DNA of 64,000 nt from Spirosoma oryzae (GTDB taxonomy: Bacteria; Bacteroidota; Bacteroidia; Cytophagales; Spirosomataceae). A program made the position numbers and the translations under genes. Positions within the stretch are counted from its first letter, which is position 1. Every line of letters begins with the position of its first letter. The DNA lies in assembly GCF_003002825.1 (NCBI RefSeq), contig NZ_PVTE01000012.1:1-64000 (forward strand). Direction: 5' to 3'. Under the pieces are notes generated by a model. The model saw only the letters and a program-made list of their open reading frames with translations. It ran no database searches and was not told the origin of the DNA. Below are positions 58,787-64,000 of this stretch, one piece after another.

Positions 58787-59590
58787 CTACCTACTAGTCG
58801 CGGTCAGCACGGGCGCGGTTGCCAATTGAACCCGTTTATCGACCACCGTCCAGTCAGGATGCAGGGCCACAACGGCCCCAATCACGATAATGGCCGGATT
58901 ACTTAGTTTTCGGTCCGTCACGGTGCGGACGATCTGATCGGCCGTTGCCAGCGCCACCTGTTCGTCGGGCCGGCTACCGTTCTGAATCACGGCAACTGGC
59001 TCGTCGCCCCGCCCCGCTTCGGCCAGCAGTTGGACAATGTTGGGCAGGTGTTTCATACCCATCAGTACCACCAGTGTCGCCGACGACCGGACAGCTACGG
59101 CGACGTCATCCGATAACTGATGGGCTTTGGTGGTACCGGTCAGTACCCAGAAAGATTCGCTGACACCCCGACAGGTCAACGGAATACCGGCCAGGGCAGG
59201 TACGGCATAGCTGCTCGACAAACCCGGCACAACAGCCGTTTCGACGCCACAATCCTGCGCAAACACCAGTTCTTCGAAGCCCCGCCCGAATACGAACGGG
59301 TCCCCCCCTTTGAGCCGTACGACGTGACCGTGACTATGCGCATACTGAACGATCAGATGGTTGATATCCTGCTGCGCAAATTCACAACCGCCCTTGCCCT
59401 GCTGCCAGGGTCGTTTGCCGACGTAGACCAGCTCGGCCGATGCGGGGGCATACAGCAAAATGTCGGGGTGCACCAGCGCATCGTATAAGACAGCGTCCGC
59501 CGTTTGTAGTGCTTTGACGGCCTTATAGGTAATCAGTTCGGGATCGCCGGGACCCGCGCCAATCAGCGTCAGTTTGGGTAGCTTTTTCAT
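58787..59590 (-). CDS. cobA: Uroporphyrinogen-III C-methyltransferase (SUMT)
   Basis: A 267-aa SAM-dependent methyltransferase, first step from uroporphyrinogen III to siroheme and cobalamin. Signatures are LIGAGPGDPELIT (about 9-21), the start of the fold, VYVGKR (about 55-60), RLKGGDPFVFGRGFEEL (about 93-109) and GLSSSYAVPALAGIPLTCRG (about 122-141). It has no CysG dehydrogenase/ferrochelatase domain. The siroheme it feeds is the cofactor of the divergent nirB product, so the pairing is functional. Confidence 0.94.
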   Translation of the reverse strand: MKKLPKLTLIGAGPGDPELITYKAVKALQTADAVLYDALVHPDILLYAPASAELVYVGKRPWQQGKGGCEFAQQDINHLIVQYAHSHGHVVRLKGGDPFVFGRGFEELVFAQDCGVETAVVPGLSSSYAVPALAGIPLTCRGVSESFWVLTGTTKAHQLSDDVAVAVRSSATLVVLMGMKHLPNIVQLLAEAGRGDEPVAVIQNGSRPDEQVALATADQIVRTVTDRKLSNPAIIVIGAVVALHPDWTVVDKRVQLATAPVLTATSR

Positions 59591-59819
59591 CGTTCACAAG
59601 TGAGTAACGCAACCAGTACACAGTACTATTACTAAGCATAAATACTCAGTAAATTTATGAAAAATTTTCTCGTTACTCAGAATTTAGTATAAGTTTACAG
59701 AACAAAAGGCAAATATTAATCTATATAGGCTTTGTTTTGCCATATTTTCATAAATAGAAATTGAATAATACAATTTAGAAGTACTTATAAAAACGTGTTC
59801 CACTTTAACCCGTTGTTTT
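59591..59819. promoter_or_regulatory. AT-rich divergent control region of cobA and nirB
   Basis: The 229-bp gap is strikingly AT-rich against its GC-rich flanks. It has related half-site words: TTACTAAG with CTCAGTAA near 59630-59652, TTACTCAG and TTTAGTATAA near 59682-59694, and TTTATGAAAAAT near 59656 with a matching inverted ATTTTCATAAA near 59745. These could be operators for a nitrogen- or nitrite-responsive regulator. No promoter box of the standard type is certain. Confidence 0.45.
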
Positions 59820-62336
59820 ATGAAAAACATTGTGGTCGCCGGCAACGGCATGGTTGGCTATAAGTTCTGCGAAAAGCTACTGGCCAGACAGAAGGAGGGG
59901 CTAACTGATGGCGGTCAGTTTTCCCTCACCGTATTCGGAGAAGAACCCCGGCCAGCCTACGACCGGGTCCATTTAAGTGCCTATTTCTCCGGCACATCGG
60001 CCGATGCACTGGCAATGGCACCAGCCAGTTGGTACGCCGACAATAGCATCGACTTGCGCACCAGTCAGTGTATCACGCACATCGACCGGGAAGCTAGGAC
60101 CGTAACGACGCATACTGGTCAGGTCGTCGCCTACGACACGCTGGTTATGGCTACGGGCTCGGCTCCGTTCGTACCGCCGGTACCGGGCGTGCAGAAAGAC
60201 GGTATTTTCGTGTACCGCACCATCGAGGATCTCGAAGCCATGCTAGCCTGGGGGAAACGGGCAACGCGTGCCGTCGTCATCGGGGGTGGCCTGCTGGGGC
60301 TGGAAGCGGCCAAAGCGGCCCTCGACATGGGCCTGGAAACGCACGTGGTCGAGTTTGCGCCCCGGCTGATGCCCCGGCAACTCGACGAAGCGGGCGGGGC
60401 CATGCTTCGCCAGAAAATGGAAGAGTTGGGTATTCGTATCCACCTGAGCAAGAACACGGCGGAGTTTGAAGGCTATGATCGCGTAACGGGGCTGCGCTTT
60501 GCCGATGGGTCAGTGCTGGAAGCCGATATGGTCGTTATCTCGGCGGGTATCAAACCACGCGACGAACTGGCCCGGCAAAGTGGACTAGCCGTCGGACCAC
60601 GGGGCGGGATTCTGGTCAACGATCTGCTGCAAACATCCGACCCCGACATCTACGCCATCGGTGAGTGCGCGCTGCACAACAGCATGATCTACGGCCTGGT
60701 AGCGCCCGGCTACGACATGGCCGACATCGTGGCTACCCAGCTTCTTACCGGTATGTCGGCCAAAACGTTTGCGGGCTTCGACATGTCGACCAAGCTCAAA
60801 CTGATCGGTGTCGACGTAGCGAGCTTCGGTGATCCGTTCTGCGAGCAGATTCCGCACCGGACCATTGTCTGGGAAGATCGGCTGGCGGGCGTCTACAAGC
60901 GGCTAAACATCACTGAAGACGGCAAACATTTGCTTGGTGGGATTCTGGTAGGCGACGCGGAAGCGTATAACATGCTGCTGCAAACAAGCAAGAACCGCAT
61001 GGTACTGCCACCCACGCCGGAAGATATGCTGCTGCCCGCCCGCAAAGGCGACACGTCATCGGCGGGTGCGGGCGTTATGGCGCTGCCCGACGAGGCTACG
61101 GTCTGCTCCTGCGAAGCCATTACGAAAGGTACGATCTGCACGGCCGTCACGGAGAAAGACGCGACCAACATCCTGGCCATTAAGAAATGTACGAAAGCCG
61201 GTACAGGCTGTGGCGGTTGCGTACCGATGCTGAACGACCTGATTACCGAAACGCTAAAGGCGCAGGGCAAGATTGTCCGGAAAGTACTGTGCGAACATTT
61301 CGACTTGACCCGGCAGGAACTCTATGACCTGGTGCGCATCAACGGACAGACGACCTACGCCGAGGTACTGGCCCAGTACGGCAAAGGCTGCGGCTGTGAA
61401 GTGTGTAAACCCGCCGTTGCGTCGGTACTGGCCAGCGTACACAATCAACTGGTTGCCAGACAGGCAGTTATTCAGGATACCAACGACCGGTATCTGGCCA
61501 ACATTCAGCGGGGCGGCACTTACTCGGTAGTTCCCCGCATCGCGGGTGGCGAAATCACGGCCGATAAGCTGATCGTGTTGGGCGAAGTCGCTAAAAAGTA
61601 CAACCTCTATTGTAAGATTACGGGTGGCCAACGGATCGACCTGTTTGGGGCTCGTGTCGACCAGTTGCCTTACATCTGGGAAGAACTGATCGACGCTGGT
61701 TTTGAGAGTGGTCATGCTTACGGCAAATCGCTGCGCACCGTAAAAAGCTGCGTCGGATCGACCTGGTGCCGGTTCGGTGTGCAGGATTCAGTCGCCTTCG
61801 CCGTCGAACTGGAAAACCGTTACAAGGGGCTGCGCTCACCGCACAAGCTGAAAAGTGGCGTGTCGGGTTGCGCCCGCGAGTGCGCCGAAGCGCAGAGTAA
61901 AGACTTCGGCATCATTGCCACCGAGAAAGGCTGGAACCTGTATGTCTGCGGTAACGGGGGCGTAACCCCCAGACACGCGCAGCTGCTGGCTACCGACATC
62001 GACCGTGAAACCTGTATTCGCTACCTCGACCGTTTCCTGATGTTCTACATCAAGACGGCAGAGCCGCTCCAGCGAACGGCTCCCTGGCTCGACAAGCTGG
62101 AGGGCGGCATGGCGTATCTGAAAAGCGTGGTCATCGACGACGTACTCGGCCTGAACGAGCAGTTCGAGCGCGAAATGGACTATGCCGTCGCCACGTATCA
62201 GTGCGAATGGAAATCGGTAGTCGACGACGAAGACCTGCGCGGGCAATACCGGCACTTCGTCAATGCCAGCGACACCGACGATACCCTGGCGTTTGTCCCG
62301 AACGGACGGGGGCAGCAGCAACCCGCAAACTGGTAA
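59820..62336 (+). CDS. nirB: Assimilatory nitrite reductase large subunit
   Basis: An 838-aa NAD(P)H-dependent nitrite reductase. The N-terminal half is a FAD/NAD-binding reductase (GNGMVGYKFCEKL at 8-20; VVIGGGLLGLEAAK about 151-164). Two BFD-like [2Fe-2S] domains follow (CSCEAI with CTKAGTGCGGC about 423-467, and a second ending GKGCGCEVC). The C-terminal siroheme domain holds C-x5-C (SCVGSTWC) and C-x3-C (GCARECAEA, about 679-687) ligands for siroheme-[4Fe-4S]. It reduces nitrite to ammonium. Full length, and followed 21 bp later by nirD. Confidence 0.97.
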   Translation: MKNIVVAGNGMVGYKFCEKLLARQKEGLTDGGQFSLTVFGEEPRPAYDRVHLSAYFSGTSADALAMAPASWYADNSIDLRTSQCITHIDREARTVTTHTGQVVAYDTLVMATGSAPFVPPVPGVQKDGIFVYRTIEDLEAMLAWGKRATRAVVIGGGLLGLEAAKAALDMGLETHVVEFAPRLMPRQLDEAGGAMLRQKMEELGIRIHLSKNTAEFEGYDRVTGLRFADGSVLEADMVVISAGIKPRDELARQSGLAVGPRGGILVNDLLQTSDPDIYAIGECALHNSMIYGLVAPGYDMADIVATQLLTGMSAKTFAGFDMSTKLKLIGVDVASFGDPFCEQIPHRTIVWEDRLAGVYKRLNITEDGKHLLGGILVGDAEAYNMLLQTSKNRMVLPPTPEDMLLPARKGDTSSAGAGVMALPDEATVCSCEAITKGTICTAVTEKDATNILAIKKCTKAGTGCGGCVPMLNDLITETLKAQGKIVRKVLCEHFDLTRQELYDLVRINGQTTYAEVLAQYGKGCGCEVCKPAVASVLASVHNQLVARQAVIQDTNDRYLANIQRGGTYSVVPRIAGGEITADKLIVLGEVAKKYNLYCKITGGQRIDLFGARVDQLPYIWEELIDAGFESGHAYGKSLRTVKSCVGSTWCRFGVQDSVAFAVELENRYKGLRSPHKLKSGVSGCARECAEAQSKDFGIIATEKGWNLYVCGNGGVTPRHAQLLATDIDRETCIRYLDRFLMFYIKTAEPLQRTAPWLDKLEGGMAYLKSVVIDDVLGLNEQFEREMDYAVATYQCEWKSVVDDEDLRGQYRHFVNASDTDDTLAFVPNGRGQQQPANW

Positions 62337-62357
62337 CTCCCTTTCTTCCCCAACACG

Positions 62358-62711
62358 ATGGTAACTGAATTCGAAACACCCGAAACCCTGAGCTGGCACG
62401 TTGCCGCTCCGATCAGCGCCTTTCCTACCGATGGGGGAGCCTGCGTAAAAATTGGTGAACGCCAGATTGCTGTGTTCAACTTCAGCCACACGGGCGAGTG
62501 GTACGCCTGTCAGAACATGTGTCCGCACAAGATGCAGATGATTCTGTCGCGCGGCCTGACGGGCGATCAGAACGGGGAGCCTAAGGTGGCCTGCCCGTAT
62601 CACAAGAAGACGTTTTCGCTCTGCACGGGTGAAAATCTCAACGGCGATGACTACCGGATCGAGACGTATCCCGTTCGGGTCGAGGCCGGTATGGTGTATG
62701 TTGGTTTGTAA
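62358..62711 (+). CDS. nirD: Nitrite reductase small subunit with Rieske ligands
   Basis: A 117-aa Rieske-like subunit. The pattern QNMCPHKMQMILSRGL (about 51-66) and ACPYHKKTF (about 85-93) supplies a complete C-x-H and C-x2-H ligand set, so a [2Fe-2S] cluster is likely. In E. coli NirD, as I recall it, the ligands are missing. It works with NirB in ammonium-forming nitrite reduction. It is the last gene before a hairpin and the sensor kinase. Confidence 0.94.
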   Translation: MVTEFETPETLSWHVAAPISAFPTDGGACVKIGERQIAVFNFSHTGEWYACQNMCPHKMQMILSRGLTGDQNGEPKVACPYHKKTFSLCTGENLNGDDYRIETYPVRVEAGMVYVGL

Positions 62712-62715
62712 GTTG

Positions 62716-62744
62716 GTCAGGCGGTGTGACTAGCACCGCCTGAC
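62716..62744. terminator. Hairpin after nirD
   Basis: GTCAGGCGGTG (62716-62726) and CACCGCCTGAC (62734-62744) form a perfect 11-bp stem with a 7-base loop. No U-run follows. It begins 4 bases past the nirD stop and may be a weak terminator or a 3'-end stabilising stem. Confidence 0.7.
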
Positions 62745-62808
62745 GATCAATTGCCTGATTTCGACAGCAGTAGGCAGGTTTACTGGTACACTTTTTTGTC
62801 ATATCCCT

Positions 62809-64000
62809 ATGGTCACGACGCGGTTTACACGACGGTATATAGTAGCCCTCTCACTGGTGGCGGGTCTGACGATCTGCGGGCAGTTCCTGATTCACCGACA
62901 GCTCGACGGGCAAACCAGCGACGCTTACGTGCTGAATTACGCCGGTCGGCAGCGTTTCCAGAGTCAGCAGATCGTTAAAGATGCCTTGCTGATGACGAGT
63001 CAGGCAATCCCTGCTGCGTCAGTAAACGCATTGGCCCAGACGCAGCGGCAGCTATTGGCCCGGTGGGAGCGCTTTCACCAGGAACTGATGAGTGGCCACC
63101 TCACCGATCTTGGCCTGACTGTACCCAACAGCCCCACCGTTCAGACACTATTCCGACAGCTAGACCCCCACTTCCGGACTATCCGGGATCAGGCGCATCG
63201 TCTACTTACGCTTGCTGGCCAACCGATCCGTGACAGCCGTGCCGAACAGGCGGCTATCCAGACGCTACTGACCCACGACACGCTGTTTCTCAACCGGATG
63301 GACGCCATTGTCCGGCAATACAGCCGCGAAGCCGAACAGAAAGTCGAGCGGCTACGGACCATCGAAAACTGGCTGCTACTGATTACGCTGGTCGTGCTGG
63401 TGCTGGAAGCACTACTCATTTTTAGTCCGGCGGTTCGGATGATTCGCGAAGCCGTCGACCGATTGACAGCCGCTCACCAACAGGCCGCGCAGGCTAACGA
63501 AGCCTTGCAACGCACAAATCAGTCGCTGAAACTGGCGCAGCAACAATTGATGCATGAGACGGCCCTGCGCCACAAACAGCAGCTCACCGAACAGCGCGTA
63601 CGCCTGTCGGCAGTAGTACAGGGGCAGGAGGAAGAACGACGCCGGCTATCGCGCGAACTGCACGACGGTATCGGGCAGATGCTCACCGGCGCTAAACTAT
63701 TGTCCGAAAACGTCCGGTCGATCGATCAGTTGCCCCCTACCGATCAGACCACGTTTGGCAAACTGAAAACACTGTTGGTACGCATCATTCAGGAAACGCG
63801 GCACGTATCCAACAACCTGATGCCACCCGTCCTGAGCGACTTCGGGCTGCTGGCCGCCCTGCGCCTGCTTACCGAACAGCAGCACGAACAGACGGGTATC
63901 GAAGTAAGCTTGCAGACGAAGCTGGTCGACGCCCGCTTCAACCCAGCCGTTGAAATCGGCCTGTACCGTATTGCCCAGGAAGCCATCAACAACGCCACCA
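62809..64000 (+). CDS. NarX-like sensor histidine kinase (truncated by the window edge)
   Basis: An open frame from ATG 62809 runs off the window after 397 residues. A first membrane segment (about 10-26) is followed by a periplasmic helical domain of about 160 residues similar in layout to NarX/PilJ sensors (NYAGRQRFQSQQIVKD, about 44-59), a second membrane segment (about 188-205), a long coiled coil, and the HisKA_3 phosphoacceptor region EEERRRLSRELHDGIGQML with H285. The N-box of the ATPase domain begins at the edge (YRIAQEAINNA). It follows nirBD, so nitrate or nitrite sensing is plausible. A response regulator should follow. Confidence 0.88.
   Translation, partial: MVTTRFTRRYIVALSLVAGLTICGQFLIHRQLDGQTSDAYVLNYAGRQRFQSQQIVKDALLMTSQAIPAASVNALAQTQRQLLARWERFHQELMSGHLTDLGLTVPNSPTVQTLFRQLDPHFRTIRDQAHRLLTLAGQPIRDSRAEQAAIQTLLTHDTLFLNRMDAIVRQYSREAEQKVERLRTIENWLLLITLVVLVLEALLIFSPAVRMIREAVDRLTAAHQQAAQANEALQRTNQSLKLAQQQLMHETALRHKQQLTEQRVRLSAVVQGQEEERRRLSRELHDGIGQMLTGAKLLSENVRSIDQLPPTDQTTFGKLKTLLVRIIQETRHVSNNLMPPVLSDFGLLAALRLLTEQQHEQTGIEVSLQTKLVDARFNPAVEIGLYRIAQEAINNAT

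Overview
The window looks like a chromosomal segment of a Cytophagales bacterium (Bacteroidota), most likely from the Spirosoma/Fibrella group. It is GC-rich apart from a few AT-rich intergenic stretches. It encodes type IX secretion components (a gliding-motility C-terminal-domain protein and a PorP/SprF-like protein). Genes rarely have a clear Shine-Dalgarno, and the one promoter I can read well has the Bacteroidota form (TTG, 19 bases, TAnnTTTG). Species assignment is inference from style and gene content, not from a search.

Layout. 1-2.7 kb: transposase tail, outer-membrane protein, LEA14-like lipoprotein and a J-domain protein. 2.9-13.1 kb (all minus strand): nuoKLM with a 2OG-Fe(II) oxygenase inside it, flanked by exported sugar-modifying proteins (Gfo/Idh/MocA, TIM-barrel, DUF1080), then galU and a glucuronokinase-like GHMP kinase. 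13.2-17.3 kb: accessory stretch with an XRE-type regulator, probable operators, a RecE-like PD-(D/E)XK protein and a pentapeptide-type repeat protein. 17.7-25.9 kb: secreted lipoprotein, two exported ferritin-like proteins, an ABC exporter divergent from a PadR operon, and a glycosyltransferase. 26-33.8 kb: exported amidohydrolase, a PIN toxin-antitoxin pair, conserved lipoproteins, and an operon pairing two phosphoesterases with two outer-membrane proteins.

34-35 kb is the most unusual part. The initiator tRNA gene tRNA-fMet(CAU) on the minus strand is split between U33 and C34 by a 305-nt group I intron of the tRNA (IC3-like) type. About 70 bp downstream, outside the intron and beyond a terminator hairpin, lies a 161-aa PD-(D/E)XK endonuclease of the family that includes the cyanobacterial tRNA-fMet intron homing enzyme I-Ssp6803I. 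This reads as a two-part mobile system, intron plus free-standing endonuclease, in an essential translation gene.

35-64 kb is mostly housekeeping: era and der, a DMT transporter, an ArsR-type regulator, ruvB, the T9SS pair, aspartate kinase, dxs, two rhomboids, mutL, lpd, a second PIN toxin-antitoxin pair, prfB with its programmed +1 frameshift, and lhgO. The right end is a nitrite-assimilation block: a TrpD2-like protein and siroheme-forming cobA, divergent from nirB-nirD and a NarX-like sensor kinase cut by the window edge.

A second theme is a set of intergenic palindromes. At least six sequence families (units such as ACGGTTT, ACAGGATT, TGAATGAT, GTAGAGACGCAA) occur here, nearly always starting within about 15 bp of a stop codon. 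In several families each arm is itself a short imperfect tandem repeat.
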